A DNA stretch of 64,000 nt from positions 62,001 through 126,000 of the forward strand of contig NZ_JARZAI010000016.1 in assembly GCF_029893355.1 (NCBI RefSeq), read 5' to 3'. Origin of the DNA: Kitasatospora sp. MAA4 (GTDB lineage Bacteria > Actinomycetota > Actinomycetes > Streptomycetales > Streptomycetaceae). The first letter of the stretch is position 1. Every line of letters begins with the position of its first letter. The notes below the pieces were generated by a model. The model ran no database searches and was not told the origin of the DNA. It worked only from the letters and a program-made list of their open reading frames with translations. Shown one piece after another: positions 1 to 7,452 of the stretch. A program made the position numbers and the translations under genes.

Positions 1-29
1 AGGACGAGGGCGTCGTTGGCGGTGGTCAT
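1..29 (-). CDS. N-terminus of a nitroreductase-family protein (possible malonic semialdehyde reductase), partial
   Basis: Only the first ten codons are in the window: ATG at 29-27 on the minus strand reading MTTANDALVL, then the edge. In streptomycetes the gene after xseB is often a nitroreductase-family protein annotated as malonic semialdehyde reductase, whose N-terminus looks like this. The assignment rests on ten residues plus synteny and is therefore tentative. It lies on the same strand as xseA-xseB, 131 bases downstream of xseB. Confidence 0.4.
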
Positions 30-122
30 GCTGGCTACACCTCATGCTGGGATCGGAAGGGCGGCTCGGTGCCGCACATCGTCTCCAACGTGGATGAATT
101 TTCAACCATTCCGGGCGTGCAT

Positions 123-136
123 GTGATCCGGATCAC
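123..136. promoter_or_regulatory. Perfect 14-bp palindrome between xseB and the next gene
   Basis: GTGATCCGGATCAC is a perfect palindrome in the 131-bp gap between xseB and the truncated minus-strand gene. Its place upstream of that gene suggests an operator. The cognate protein is unknown, and a chance GATC-containing palindrome is not excluded. Confidence 0.3.
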
Positions 137-160
137 GCCTCCGCTTCTCGGTGGTCCCGG

Positions 161-430
161 CTACTCGTCGGCCGGGCCGCCCTGCTGCTCCGCCGCCAGT
201 GCCGCGTCCAGCCGGGCCCGGGCGCCGTCCAGCCAGCGCTGGCAGACCTTGGCCAGCTGCTCACCGCGCTCCCACAGGGCCAGCGACTCCTCCAGCGACG
301 TCCCGCCGGTCTCCAGTCGGCGCACCACGTCCATCAGGGCGTCCCGGGCCTGCTCGTAGCCCAGCGTGCTGTCGCCCGCCGCGTCGTCGTTCGGAGCCTG
401 CTCGCCTGCGGTGCCCGCGCTCTCTGCCAT
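161..430 (-). CDS. xseB: Exodeoxyribonuclease VII small subunit
   Basis: This 89-residue protein is the small subunit of exonuclease VII, the cytoplasmic enzyme that degrades single-stranded DNA to oligonucleotides. The family core is visible: GYEQARDALMDVVRRLE followed by SLEESLALWERGEQLAKVCQRW, two helices of the kind that bind the large subunit. The first 20 residues are an acidic, alanine-rich tail of a type common in actinobacteria. It lies 9 bases after xseA on the same strand, so the two are very likely cotranscribed. Length is normal for the family. Confidence 0.93.
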   Translation of the reverse strand: MAESAGTAGEQAPNDDAAGDSTLGYEQARDALMDVVRRLETGGTSLEESLALWERGEQLAKVCQRWLDGARARLDAALAAEQQGGPADE

Positions 431-439
431 GGCGTCAGC

Positions 440-1699
440 CTAGGCGTCGGCAGCGACAATCCCCTCGCCGACCGAGTCGACCGGATCGACCGGGTCGACC
501 TCCTCCACCGTCACCGAGAGCCCGCCGCCCGCCACCCGGGCGTGCAGCCGCTCGCCCGCCGCCGCCTGCGCCGGATCCGTCAGCACCGTGCCGTCGCTAC
601 GTTGCAGTACCGCGTAGCCGCGCTCCAGCGTCGCGGCCGGCGAGAGCGCCACCACCCGGGCCAGGGTGTGCCCGAGGTCCGACTCGGCCCGGTCGAGCCG
701 GTGCCCCAGCGAGCGCCGCGAGCGGTCCAGCAGCGCCGTCAGCTCCTGCGCGCGCTCCTCCACCAGCCGCTGCGGCGCGGCCAGCACCGGACGGCTGCGG
801 ACCCCCGCCAGCCCGTGCTGCTCGCGCTCCACCAGCCCGATCACCGTCCGCCGGGCCCGGTCGCGCAGCTGGCGCACCCGGGTCTGCTCCTCGCCGACGT
901 CCGGGACGACCCGCTTGGCCGCGTCGGTCGGGGTGGAGGCCCGCAGGTCGGCCACGAAGTCCAGCAGCGGCTGGTCCGGCTCGTGGCCGATCGCGCTCAC
1001 CACCGGCGTCGCGGCGGCGGCGACCGTGCGCAGCAGCTGCTCGTCCGAGAACGGCAGCAGGTCCTCCACACTGCCGCCGCCACGCGCCACGACGATCACG
1101 TCCACCTCGGGGTGCTCGTCCAGCTGCCGGACGGCGGCGGCCACCTGGGAGGCCGCCTGGGCGCCCTGCACCAGCACGTTGCGGACCTCGAAGCGCACCG
1201 CCGGCCAGCGCCGCCGGGCGACCTCCAGCACGTCGCGCTCGGCCGCCGAGGCCCGGCCGGTGATCAGCCCGACGCACTGCGGCAGGAACGGCAGCGGCTT
1301 CTTGCGGTCCATCGCGAAGAGCCCCTCGCCCGCCAGCCGGTGCTTGAGCTGCTCCAACCTGGCCAGCAGCTCGCCGAGACCGACCAGGCGGATCTCGGTG
1401 GCCCGCAGCGAGAGGGTGCCGCGCGGGGTGTACCACTCGGGCTTGGCGTACACCAGGATCCGCGAGCCCTCCTGCAGCACGTCGGCCACCGGTTCGAAGA
1501 CCGAGCGGTAGCAGGTGACACCCAGCGAGATGTCCTTGTCGGGGTCACGCAGCGTCAGGAACTGCATGCCGGGGCGCCGGCTCAGCTGGGTGATCTGCCC
1601 CTCCACCCAGACCGCGCCCAGCCGGTCCACCCAGCCCCCGATCAGTGCGGAGACCTTGCCGACCGGGATCGGGGCTTCGGGGGAGCTGGAGTTGGCCAT
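440..1699 (-). CDS. xseA: Exodeoxyribonuclease VII large subunit
   Basis: This is the catalytic large subunit of exonuclease VII. From ATG 1699 it is 419 residues. The N-terminal third is an OB-fold-like DNA-binding region (QITQLSRRPGMQFLTLRD, YAKPEWYTPRGTLSLRATEI). The catalytic domain follows, with VGLITGRASAAERDV, DVIVVARGGGSVEDL and SAIGHEPDQPLLDFVADLRA. An earlier in-frame start at 1774 would add a low-complexity tail and overlap divergent ispH, so MANSSSPEAPIPVGK is preferred although no strong Shine-Dalgarno precedes it. The C-terminus carries a short valine/aspartate-rich tail. It heads a xseA-xseB unit that is divergent from ispH across 64 bp. Confidence 0.93.
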   Translation of the reverse strand: MANSSSPEAPIPVGKVSALIGGWVDRLGAVWVEGQITQLSRRPGMQFLTLRDPDKDISLGVTCYRSVFEPVADVLQEGSRILVYAKPEWYTPRGTLSLRATEIRLVGLGELLARLEQLKHRLAGEGLFAMDRKKPLPFLPQCVGLITGRASAAERDVLEVARRRWPAVRFEVRNVLVQGAQAASQVAAAVRQLDEHPEVDVIVVARGGGSVEDLLPFSDEQLLRTVAAAATPVVSAIGHEPDQPLLDFVADLRASTPTDAAKRVVPDVGEEQTRVRQLRDRARRTVIGLVEREQHGLAGVRSRPVLAAPQRLVEERAQELTALLDRSRRSLGHRLDRAESDLGHTLARVVALSPAATLERGYAVLQRSDGTVLTDPAQAAAGERLHARVAGGGLSVTVEEVDPVDPVDSVGEGIVAADA

Positions 1700-1763
1700 G
1701 GAGACGAGGCTAGCGCCGCCCGCCGACAGCCCGCCGCCCGACGACACCTCTACCATGGGAGCC

Positions 1764-2738
1764 ATGTCCACCACCGCACAGCGCCGTGTCCTGCTCGCCG
1801 CCCCCCGGGGCTACTGCGCGGGCGTCGACCGCGCAGTCATCGCCGTGGAGAAGGCCCTCGAGCAGTACGGGGCTCCGATCTACGTCCGCAAGGAGATCGT
1901 CCACAACAAGTACGTGGTGCGGACCCTGGAGAAGCAGGGAGCCATCTTCGTCGACGAGACGGAGGAGGTGCCCGAGGGCTCCATCGTGGTCTTCTCCGCG
2001 CACGGCGTGGCCCCCGCCGTCCACGACGAGGCGCAGGCCGGCAAGCTCGCCACCATCGACGCCACCTGCCCCCTGGTGACCAAGGTCCACAAGGAGGCCG
2101 TCCGGTTCGCCGAGGAGGACTACGACATCCTGCTCGTCGGCCACGAGGGCCACGAGGAGGTCGTCGGCACGATGGGCGAGGCCCCGGACCGGATCCACCT
2201 GGTGGACGGCGCCGAGGACGTCGCCAACGTCAAGGTCCGCGACGAGAGCAAGGTCGTCTGGCTCTCCCAGACCACCCTTTCGGTGGACGAGACGATGGCC
2301 ACCGTCGGTGAGCTGAAGAAGCGCTTCCCGCTGCTGGTCAGCCCGCCCAGCGACGACATCTGCTACGCCACCCAGAACCGCCAGGTGGTGGTCAAGCAGA
2401 TCGCTCCCGAGACCGACCTCCTGATCGTGGTCGGCTCGAAGAACTCCTCCAACTCGGTGCGCCTGGTCGAGGTCGGCCTTGAGTACGGCGCCAAGGCCGC
2501 CCACCTGGTGGACTTCGCCGAGGAGCTGGACGAGGCCTGGCTGGACGGCGTCGGGACGGTCGGCCTGACCAGCGGCGCCTCGGTCCCCGAGATCCTGGTG
2601 CAGGGCGTGCTGGAGTGGCTCGCCGCGCGCGGCTTCGAGGACGTCCAGGTGGTCAAGACGGCCGAGGAGACCCTGCAGTTCTCGCTCCCCAAGGAGCTGC
2701 GCCGCGACCTGCGCGCCGAGGCCGCCGGGAAGCTCTAG
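1764..2738 (+). CDS. ispH: 4-hydroxy-3-methylbut-2-enyl diphosphate reductase (IspH/LytB)
   Basis: IspH is the last enzyme of the MEP isoprenoid pathway. It reduces HMBPP to IPP and DMAPP with a [4Fe-4S] cluster. The three cluster cysteines are in place (GYCAGV, DATCPLV, DICYATQNRQ), as are the substrate-binding motifs SAHGVAP, GHEGHEEV and SSNSVRLVE. The length of 324 residues is normal. Two starts are possible, ATG 1755 and ATG 1764; 1764 begins MSTTAQRRVLLAAPRGYC like other actinobacterial forms. It is divergent from xseA and followed by a strong hairpin, so it is probably monocistronic. Confidence 0.96.
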   Translation: MSTTAQRRVLLAAPRGYCAGVDRAVIAVEKALEQYGAPIYVRKEIVHNKYVVRTLEKQGAIFVDETEEVPEGSIVVFSAHGVAPAVHDEAQAGKLATIDATCPLVTKVHKEAVRFAEEDYDILLVGHEGHEEVVGTMGEAPDRIHLVDGAEDVANVKVRDESKVVWLSQTTLSVDETMATVGELKKRFPLLVSPPSDDICYATQNRQVVVKQIAPETDLLIVVGSKNSSNSVRLVEVGLEYGAKAAHLVDFAEELDEAWLDGVGTVGLTSGASVPEILVQGVLEWLAARGFEDVQVVKTAEETLQFSLPKELRRDLRAEAAGKL

Positions 2739-2752
2739 CGGCTTCGCCGTTC

Positions 2753-2787
2753 GGCCCCGCCTGCTGCGGGTATCAGCAGGCGGGGCC
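2753..2787 (+). terminator. Strong stem-loop after ispH
   Basis: A perfect 14-bp stem (2753-2766 with 2774-2787) and a 7-nt loop lie 14 bases after the ispH stop. There is no T-run, which is usual for actinobacterial terminators. It separates ispH from ppgK. Confidence 0.75.
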
Positions 2788-2844
2788 GGCTCGGCCCTCG
2801 TACGGTTGTGCACAGGCTGTGGACAGCGCGGAGGAGGCGGAGAC

Positions 2845-3597
2845 GTGACGGCACTCTCGGTGTTCGGCGTGGACATCGGCGGCTCGGGGATCAAGGGCGC
2901 CCCGGTCGACCTGGAACGCGGTGCGCTCGCCGAGCCGCGGCACAAGGTGCTCACCCCGCACCCCGCCTCGCCGGAGTCCGTGGTCGCCGTGGTGAAGGAG
3001 ATCGTGGACCACTTCGGCCACCGCGGTCCGGTCGGTCTGACCTTCCCCGGCGTGGTGGTCGACGGGCACACCAGGACCGCCGCCAACGTCGACCCGGGCT
3101 GGGTCGACCTGGACGCCGAGGGGATCTTCCGCGAGACGCTCGACCTGCCCTGCACCGTCCTCAACGACGCCGACGCGGCCGGCCTGGCCGAGGTCAGCTA
3201 CGGCGCCGGGCGCGACCACGGCGGCGTGGTTCTCATGCTGACCTTCGGCACCGGTATCGGCAGCGCGCTCTTCATCGACGGTGCGCTCGTCCCCAACACC
3301 GAGCTCGGCCACCTGGAGCTGCGCGGCAAGGACGCCGAACGGCGCGCCTCGGCCGGCGCACGCGAGCGGCACGAGCTGAGCTGGGCCGACTGGGCGGTGC
3401 GGGTGGACGAGTACCTGGACCTGGTGGAGCGGCTCTTCTCGCCGCAGCTGGTGATCATCGGCGGCGGTGTCAGCCGCAAGCAGGAGAAGTTCCTGCCGCT
3501 GCTGAAGGAGCGGCCGGCCCGGGTCGTCCCGGCGGAGCTGCGTAACGACGCGGGCATCGTCGGCGCGGCGATGGCCGCCGCCAAGAACGCCTCCTGA
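2845..3597 (+). CDS. ppgK: Polyphosphate glucokinase (ROK family)
   Basis: This kinase phosphorylates glucose with polyphosphate or ATP to give glucose-6-phosphate. The ROK/hexokinase fold is clear: phosphate-1 motif DIGGSGIKGA near the N-terminus, LPCTVLNDADAAGLAEV, phosphate-2 motif FGTGIGSALF, then the PPGK-typical NTELGHLELRGKDAERRAS. A C-terminal LVIIGGGVSRKQEKF follows. The start is GTG 2845, with GGAGGAGG ending about 6 bases upstream; the longer reading frame from 2806 would swallow that site. It has 250 residues, normal for PPGK. Its tail faces the membrane-protein gene at 3608. Confidence 0.93.
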   Translation: MTALSVFGVDIGGSGIKGAPVDLERGALAEPRHKVLTPHPASPESVVAVVKEIVDHFGHRGPVGLTFPGVVVDGHTRTAANVDPGWVDLDAEGIFRETLDLPCTVLNDADAAGLAEVSYGAGRDHGGVVLMLTFGTGIGSALFIDGALVPNTELGHLELRGKDAERRASAGARERHELSWADWAVRVDEYLDLVERLFSPQLVIIGGGVSRKQEKFLPLLKERPARVVPAELRNDAGIVGAAMAAAKNAS

Positions 3598-3607
3598 GAC
3601 CGGGGGC

Positions 3608-4264
3608 CTACCGGTTGCGGCGGATCCGGCGCTGCGCCACGAACCGCGCCGCGACGATCAGCGCCGCCAATCCTGTCCCCGCGAACAGCCAGCCCGCCCG
3701 CAGCGCCAGACCGGTCGCCAGCGCCAGCACCTGCCCGATCACCCCGGGGCTGGTCACCGGACCGAGCAGCAGCAGCGCCAGCGCGAACGAGATCGGCCCG
3801 CTGATCGGCGCCGCCAGCAGGTCCGCCGAGCGGACCCGGACGGCGGCCTGGAAGCAGACCGCCACGAAGCCGAGCCCGAAGAGCACTCCGAGGCCGCCGA
3901 ACAGCAGTTGGTCGACGCCCGCCGCCGCCACCGTCCCGGCCAGCGTGAGCACCCCGGTGCCGATCGCCGTCAGCCGCGCCGGCCGCCCGCTGCGCGCCTG
4001 CTGCCCCGTTCGGCCCAGCGGCAGCCTGAGCTTCCACCGCAGCCGCGCCGCCCCCGCGCCGCCGGAGGCCGGCCGCAGCCTGCCCGGTCGGGCGCCGGGC
4101 GGACCCCCGCCGGCCCCGGCCGTGGCACCGGCGGCATCGCGGGGCGCGGACGGCCCCGGAACGGCGGCCTCGCCGGCCCCGCCGCCGGCTGGCGGGCGGG
4201 GCCGCGGCCCGGGCGGCTGGGTACGGATGCTCTGCTCCACCTGCCCAACGTACGGTCCGATCAT
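3608..4264 (-). CDS. DUF6542-type integral membrane protein
   Basis: A 218-residue protein of unknown function. The first 90 residues or so are a proline/glycine/arginine-rich cytoplasmic region. After that come about four hydrophobic helices, including LTAIGTGVLTLAGTVAAAG, LLFGGLGVLFGLGFVAV, PISFALALLLLG and AGWLFAGTGLAALIVAA, and a basic C-terminus RRIRRNR. This arrangement and the location between ppgK and ychF match a streptomycete family annotated DUF6542. It is convergent with ppgK and divergent from ychF. A later start (VEQSIRTQPP) cannot be excluded. Confidence 0.72.
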   Translation of the reverse strand: MIGPYVGQVEQSIRTQPPGPRPRPPAGGGAGEAAVPGPSAPRDAAGATAGAGGGPPGARPGRLRPASGGAGAARLRWKLRLPLGRTGQQARSGRPARLTAIGTGVLTLAGTVAAAGVDQLLFGGLGVLFGLGFVAVCFQAAVRVRSADLLAAPISGPISFALALLLLGPVTSPGVIGQVLALATGLALRAGWLFAGTGLAALIVAARFVAQRRIRRNR

Positions 4265-4410
4265 CGCGACAGTGGGTAATGGAGGAAAAACCGGCCCGTC
4301 CGTGTCTCCGGAGCGACGCGCTTCCGGCCCCCTCCCCGCCGCCCCGTAGACTGGGCGATCGGCCCGTACGGTGCCGCTCCACGCCCTCCAAGCCCACGGG
4401 ATCTCGCTTC

Positions 4411-5484
4411 ATGTCGCTCACGATCGGAATCGTCGGCCTGCCGAACGTCGGCAAGTCGACCCTGTTCAACGCCCTGACCAAGAACGACGTCCTGGCGGCC
4501 AACTACCCGTTCGCCACCATCGAGCCGAACGTCGGCGTGGTCGGCGTCCCGGACCCGCGACTGGCCGTGCTCGCCGAGATCTTCGGCTCGCAGCGCATCC
4601 TCCCGGCCACCGTCGACTTCGTCGACATCGCCGGCATCGTCCGCGGCGCCTCGGTGGGCGAGGGCCTGGGCAACAAGTTCCTCGCGAACATCCGCGAGTC
4701 CGACGCGATCTGCCAGGTCATCCGCGCCTTCGTCGACCCCGACGTGGTGCACGTGGACGGCAAGGTCTCGCCGAAGGACGACATCGAGACCATCAACACC
4801 GAGCTGATCCTCGCCGACCTCCAGTCGATCGAGAAGGTCATCCCCCGCCTGGAGAAGGAGTCGCGGCTCAAGAAGGAGTCGGCGGCCACCCTCGCTGCTG
4901 CCAAGGCCGCCCAGGAGATCCTGGAGGCCGGCAAGACCCTCTTCGAAGCCGGCTTCGACTCCGCCTCGGTCCGCGAGCTGCACCTGCTCACCGCCAAGCC
5001 CTTCCTCTACGTCTTCAACGTGGACGAGGACGAGCTCACCGACGAGGCCTTCAAGGACGCCCAGCGCGCCCTGGTCGCCCCCGCCGAGGCGATCTTCCTC
5101 AACGCGAAGATCGAGTCCGAGCTGATCGGCATGGACGACGACGAGGCCCTCGAACTCCTCCAGTCGATGGGCCAGGAGGAGGCCGGCATGGCCACCCTGG
5201 GCCGCGTCGGCTTCGAGACCCTCGGCCTGCAGACCTACCTGACGGCCGGCCCCAAGGAGGTCCGCGCCTGGACCATCAAGAAGGGCGCCACCGCCCCCGA
5301 GGCTGCCGGTGTGATCCACACCGACTTCCAGAAGGGCTTCATCAAGGCCGAAATCGTCTCCTTCGACGACCTCGTCACCTGCGGCTCCATCCCCGAGGCC
5401 CGCGCCAAGGGCAAGTCCCGCATCGAGGGCAAGGAATACGTCATGCAGGACGGCGACGTGGTGGAGTTCCGCTTCAACGTCTGA
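4411..5484 (+). CDS. ychF: Redox-regulated ribosome-binding ATPase YchF
   Basis: YchF is an OBG-family P-loop protein that prefers ATP and binds ribosomes. The G1 loop GLPNVGKST is at the N-terminus, the G3 region reads DIAGIVRGAS, and NVDE stands where GTPases have NKxD, consistent with ATP specificity. A helical insert follows, and a C-terminal TGS domain ends in KEYVMQDGDVVEFRFNV. The start is ATG 4411 (MSLTIGIVGLPN); 357 residues is normal. The last bases of the gene, with its stop codon, are duplicated at 6184-6207, beyond the downstream toxin-antitoxin genes. Confidence 0.96.
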   Translation: MSLTIGIVGLPNVGKSTLFNALTKNDVLAANYPFATIEPNVGVVGVPDPRLAVLAEIFGSQRILPATVDFVDIAGIVRGASVGEGLGNKFLANIRESDAICQVIRAFVDPDVVHVDGKVSPKDDIETINTELILADLQSIEKVIPRLEKESRLKKESAATLAAAKAAQEILEAGKTLFEAGFDSASVRELHLLTAKPFLYVFNVDEDELTDEAFKDAQRALVAPAEAIFLNAKIESELIGMDDDEALELLQSMGQEEAGMATLGRVGFETLGLQTYLTAGPKEVRAWTIKKGATAPEAAGVIHTDFQKGFIKAEIVSFDDLVTCGSIPEARAKGKSRIEGKEYVMQDGDVVEFRFNV

Positions 5485-5489
5485 CCCGC
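5466..5489. repeat. Left 24-bp direct repeat at the ychF 3' end
   Basis: GTTCCGCTTCAACGTCTGAC plus the next four bases covers the last ychF codons, its stop and CCCGC. It is repeated with 23/24 identity at 6184-6207. The pair brackets the yefM-yoeB cassette. Confidence 0.8.
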
Positions 5490-5589
5490 CCGCGCGCAGC
5501 CTGCATGGGGCTCACCTCCTCGGGGGTGGGCCCCTGACTTGTTCCCGTGCTGACTTGGTGCTGACTTCTTCGGGTCGGCATCGCGCCGC

Positions 5590-5615
5590 GAGTGGTACGT
5601 TATTCGGTACCACTC
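5590..5615. promoter_or_regulatory. Palindromic operator in front of yefM-yoeB
   Basis: GAGTGGTAC (5590-5598) and GTACCACTC (5607-5615) are perfect 9-bp inverted arms around an 8-bp A/T-richer spacer, 16 bases before the yefM start. YefM-YoeB complexes are known to repress their own operon by binding promoter palindromes with GTAC-containing cores, so this is the likely autoregulatory operator. Binding itself is inferred. Confidence 0.7.
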
Positions 5616-5631
5616 TCGAAGGGTTTCTGCC

Positions 5632-5913
5632 ATGTCCATCACTGCGAGCGAGGCCCGCAAGGATCTCTTCCCGCTCATCAAGAAAGTCAATGACGACCAC
5701 GAGGCCATCGAGATCGTCTCCAAGCACGGGAATGCCGTCCTCGTATCCGCCGAGGACTACGCCGCCCTGCGCGAGGGCTCCTATCTGCTCCGCTCGCCCG
5801 CCAATGCCCGCCGCCTGCTCAAGGCGTACGAAAACGCTCTCGGTCGCATCAACCTCGCCGAGCGCGAGCTGATCGACCCCGATGCGGCGGATGCGGGGCA
5901 GGGCGCCGCGTGA
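5632..5913 (+). CDS. yefM: YefM/Phd-family antitoxin
   Basis: A 93-residue antitoxin. The N-terminus MSITASEARKDLFPLIKKVN is the typical Phd/YefM DNA-binding and dimerisation fold, followed by AIEIVSKHGNAVLVSAEDYAAL. The second half (LLRSPANARRLLKAYENA) is the flexible toxin-binding part. ATG 5632 follows GAAGGG by about 8 bases. The gene overlaps the toxin start by four bases (GTGA), so translation is coupled. A perfect operator palindrome precedes it. The C-terminal DPDAADAGQGAA is a short degenerate tail. Confidence 0.93.
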   Translation: MSITASEARKDLFPLIKKVNDDHEAIEIVSKHGNAVLVSAEDYAALREGSYLLRSPANARRLLKAYENALGRINLAERELIDPDAADAGQGAA

Positions 5914-6164
5914 GGCTCGTCTTCGAGGATCAGGGCTGGGAGGACTACACGTCCTGGCTCAAGAGCGACCGCAAGATGCTCGCCCGGATCAACAAGCTCA
6001 TCGAGGACGCCCGCCGTGATCCCTTCGCCGGGATCGGCAAGCCCGAGCCGCTGAAGTACCACCTGGCCGGCGCCTGGTCGCGGCGGATCGATGACGAGCA
6101 CCGCCTCGTCTACCTGGTCACGGATGAGGAGATCATCATTCTCGCTGCCCGCTATCACTACTGA
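5910..6164 (+). CDS. yoeB: YoeB/Txe-family toxin (ribosome-dependent mRNA endonuclease)
   Basis: An 84-residue RelE-superfamily toxin that cleaves mRNA at the ribosomal A site. YoeB hallmarks are visible: the N-terminal FEDQGWEDYTSWLK, the GIGKPEPLKYHLAGAWSRRI block, EHRLVYLV, and a C-terminal RYHY whose His and Tyr belong to the family active site. It starts with GTG inside the yefM stop. It looks intact, with no frameshift. The pair is bracketed by a duplicated ychF 3' end, suggesting acquisition as a cassette. Confidence 0.94.
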   Translation: MRLVFEDQGWEDYTSWLKSDRKMLARINKLIEDARRDPFAGIGKPEPLKYHLAGAWSRRIDDEHRLVYLVTDEEIIILAARYHY

Positions 6165-6183
6165 TCGTCCTCTGCCGAACGAC

Positions 6184-6207
6184 GTTCCGCTTCAGCGTCT
6201 GACCCGC
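6184..6207. repeat. Right 24-bp direct repeat (copy of the ychF 3' end)
   Basis: This matches 5466-5489 at 23 of 24 bases (A to G at one position) and is followed within 16 bases by a terminator hairpin. The simplest reading is that the original ychF tail and terminator lie here, displaced 718 bp by the inserted toxin-antitoxin cassette. Confidence 0.78.
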
Positions 6208-6222
6208 GAACCGCTGCGCACC

Positions 6223-6256
6223 AGGCCCACCTCTTCGAGGTGGGCCTCTGGTTTTT
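6223..6256 (+). terminator. Intrinsic terminator after yoeB, probably the original ychF terminator
   Basis: AGGCCCACCTC (6223-6233) pairs with GAGGTGGGCCT (6237-6247) around a 3-nt loop, followed by CTGG and TTTTT. It lies just before the 3' end of the minus-strand TetR gene and may serve both directions. Confidence 0.85.
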
Positions 6257-6269
6257 CACCGCGCGGCGG

Positions 6270-6863
6270 TCAGCTGCCCGAAGCCCTCAGGCCGTCGGCG
6301 ATGACCGCGAAGGTGCGCTCGCGGGCGTCGGAGTCGCTGCCGAGGTGCTCCACCATGCGGCAGGTGCCGACCAGGAGGGCGGTCAGTTCCGGCACTCCCA
6401 GGTCCGCTCGGACGGCGTTGGCGCGCTGGGCCTCGGTGAGCAGGGCGGCCATGGCCTGGTGCAGGGTGCGGCCGATCTCGGAGGTGGTCTGGCGGACGTC
6501 GACTCCGGCGGCGGAGAGGGCGTCGGCGAAGACGTTCTTCGCCGGGGACTGGTCCACCACGAGGGCGAAGAAGGTGAAGAAGGCGTCGCCGGGTGCCTTC
6601 GTGGCGGCGAGCTGCTCCGCCGCCTCGGCGAGCCGCTCCAGTCTCCTCAGCAGGACCGCTTCCAGCAGCGCCTCCTTGGTGGGGAAGTGACGGAACAGCG
6701 TGCCGACGCCGACCCCGGCCTCCCGGGCGATCTCCTCGGTGGACACCCCCGTGCCTCGGGCGGTGAAGACCGCCTCGGCGACCTCCAGTAGCCGGGCGCG
6801 GTTGCGGCGCGCGTCCGCGCGCAGCGGTCGCGGGGAGTCCTGGCCTGCCTGCTGAGCCGTCAC
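6270..6863 (-). CDS. TetR-family transcriptional regulator
   Basis: A 197-residue TetR regulator. The N-terminal HTH spans LLEVAEAVFTARGTGVSTEEIAREAGVGVGTLFRHFPTKEALLEAV, and the C-terminal ligand domain resembles the SBD family (VRADLGVPELTALLVGTCRM). The start is GTG 6863 (VTAQQAGQDSPRP); the longer open frame crosses the operator region and the divergent promoter. It is divergent from the SnoaL-like gene at 6988. Two copies of a 16-bp sequence in the shared intergenic region probably form its operators, so it likely represses itself and the neighbour. Confidence 0.9.
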   Translation of the reverse strand: MTAQQAGQDSPRPLRADARRNRARLLEVAEAVFTARGTGVSTEEIAREAGVGVGTLFRHFPTKEALLEAVLLRRLERLAEAAEQLAATKAPGDAFFTFFALVVDQSPAKNVFADALSAAGVDVRQTTSEIGRTLHQAMAALLTEAQRANAVRADLGVPELTALLVGTCRMVEHLGSDSDARERTFAVIADGLRASGS

Positions 6864-6895
6864 CGGGCACGTCCTTCTGTGGATCCCTGGACAAG

Positions 6896-6942
6896 CGGAG
6901 TCGCCAGTCCGTATCGTTCTAATCGGAGTCGCCAGTCCGATT
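6896..6942. promoter_or_regulatory. Duplicated TetR operator between the regulator and the SnoaL-like gene
   Basis: CGGAGTCGCCAGTCCG occurs twice, at 6896-6911 and 6924-6939, with 28-bp spacing. The second copy lies inside AATCGGA...TCCGATT (6921-6942), a 7-bp inverted arm. This is the size and shape of a TetR-dimer site. Binding by the adjacent regulator is inferred from position. Confidence 0.65.
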
Positions 6943-6987
6943 GTAGGCGGCTCCATCCGAGCATGTCCTATCGACCTGGGGGTCCAC

Positions 6988-7434
6988 ATGTCCGCAGCAG
7001 CCACGCCGCACGAGGTCTTCGAGCGGCTGATCGATGCCATCTCCTCGGGCAGCTGGGGGGAGATCGCCGAACTCTACGACGAGGACGCGGTGGTGGAGAT
7101 CCCGTTCGCTCCGTACCCGCCGCGGCGGATCGAGGGCCGCGCCGCGCTCCGGGCGCGCTTCGAGGGGCTGGGCGAGAGCGGGGTGATCGAGCTCCGGGCC
7201 AAGAACGCCGTGGTGCGCCGGACCGACGACCCCGAGGTGATCGTCGCCGAGTTCGACTACGAGGGCCGCTACCCCGCGACCGGTCGCACCTTCGAGGTCC
7301 CCAACATCCTGTTGCTGCGGGTCCGCGGGGGCCGGATCGTCCACTCCCGCGACTTCCACGACCACCTCGCGTTCGCCGCAGCCGGGGGCGCCCTCCCGCA
7401 GCTCGTCGCCGCCTACGGGTCGGTCGCCGACTGA
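6988..7434 (+). CDS. SnoaL-like (NTF2-fold) protein
   Basis: A 148-residue small alpha+beta barrel protein. The N-terminal helix PHEVFERLIDAISSGSW is followed by ELYDEDAVVEIPFAP, then GRAALRARFEGL and a C-terminal sheet ending RVRGGRIVHSRDFHDHLAF, the pattern of SnoaL-like/ketosteroid-isomerase-like proteins. Substrate is unknown. GGGGG sits 5 bases before ATG 6988. It is divergent from, and probably repressed by, the TetR protein at 6270-6863. Confidence 0.82.
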   Translation: MSAAATPHEVFERLIDAISSGSWGEIAELYDEDAVVEIPFAPYPPRRIEGRAALRARFEGLGESGVIELRAKNAVVRRTDDPEVIVAEFDYEGRYPATGRTFEVPNILLLRVRGGRIVHSRDFHDHLAFAAAGGALPQLVAAYGSVAD

Positions 7435-7452
7435 TTCGGCGAACGGAATGAC

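Noticed and set aside
151..1263. Plus-strand open frames opposite xseB-xseA
   Set aside because: Both strands are open because of high GC; the minus-strand xse genes have clear family motifs and the plus frames only Pro/Arg/Ala runs.
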